12,451 nucleotides of DNA, taken from contig URRX01000026.1 in the NCBI GenBank assembly GCA_900550345.1, positions 1 to 12,451 on the forward strand. The letters are read 5' to 3'. Positions 12,410-12,451 of the stretch are shown one piece after another. This DNA comes from an uncultured Anaerococcus sp. Its GTDB lineage: Bacteria; Bacillota; Clostridia; Tissierellales; Peptoniphilaceae. Numbering within the stretch: position 1 is the first letter of the stretch; each line of letters starts with the position of its first letter. Both the position numbers and the translations under genes were made by a program. The notes under the pieces are model-generated. The model was given only the letters and a program-made list of their open reading frames with translations, was not told the DNA's origin and searched no databases.

Positions 12410-12451
12410 AAAAGACCCACCTAGAGTGAAAAGATTTAAAACTTACTAAAT
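12410..12451. other. Window edge after the sortase cluster
   Basis: AAAAAAGACCCACCTAGAGT (about 12408-12427) could be the left arm of a terminator whose right arm lies beyond the window. It would also supply a T-run for a - strand transcript. Nothing more can be said from this fragment. Confidence 0.25.

Overview
The window looks like chromosomal DNA of an anaerobic, low-GC Gram-positive bacterium. A member of the Peptoniphilaceae (Anaerococcus-like) is my best guess. This rests on very AT-rich DNA, strong AGGAGG-type ribosome binding sites, a rubrerythrin, a ComK-like protein and three class C sortases. The genus is inferred, not shown.

Region 1 (1-3433, + strand) holds housekeeping genes. 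They are a rubrerythrin with two PerR/Fur-like boxes in its promoter, an ACT-domain protein coupled to a UPF0210 (PFL-like) protein, and the glucosamine-6-phosphate deaminase NagB. A bidirectional terminator closes the region. Region 2 (3446-4523, - strand) pairs a small sigma-70-type factor with a ComK-like protein, which looks like a two-gene competence-regulator module.

Region 3 (about 4755-8806) is accessory. It opens with a 365-bp element bounded by perfect 13-bp inverted repeats. The element can fold into a multi-branched structure containing two 12-bp hairpins with the same TTGATTT loop. Next come an unrecognised gene with no ribosome binding site, a decayed and internally deleted IS1182-type transposase, and a Zn/Cd-type efflux operon: an ArsR/SmtB repressor, a stand-alone HMA metal-binding protein and a P1B-2 ATPase. 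Sampled lines from the orphan gene and the ATPase are richer in G+C (35-40%) than nagB (23%), suggesting acquired DNA.

Region 4 (8807-9245) is non-coding. It holds a hairpin repeat and a second, shortened copy of the structured element. Base changes between the two copies preserve pairing, partly through U-G wobbles, which favours a + strand RNA. Region 5 (9246-9668, - strand) is a DUF1659/DUF2922 gene pair whose 3' end carries a perfect 21-bp tandem duplication. Region 6 (9825-12409, + strand) is a cluster of three overlapping class C (pilus-type) sortases. No pilin gene is visible in the window.

The strongest candidates for something undescribed are the structured repeat element (4755-5119, with a relative at 9012-9122) and the sigma/ComK pair.
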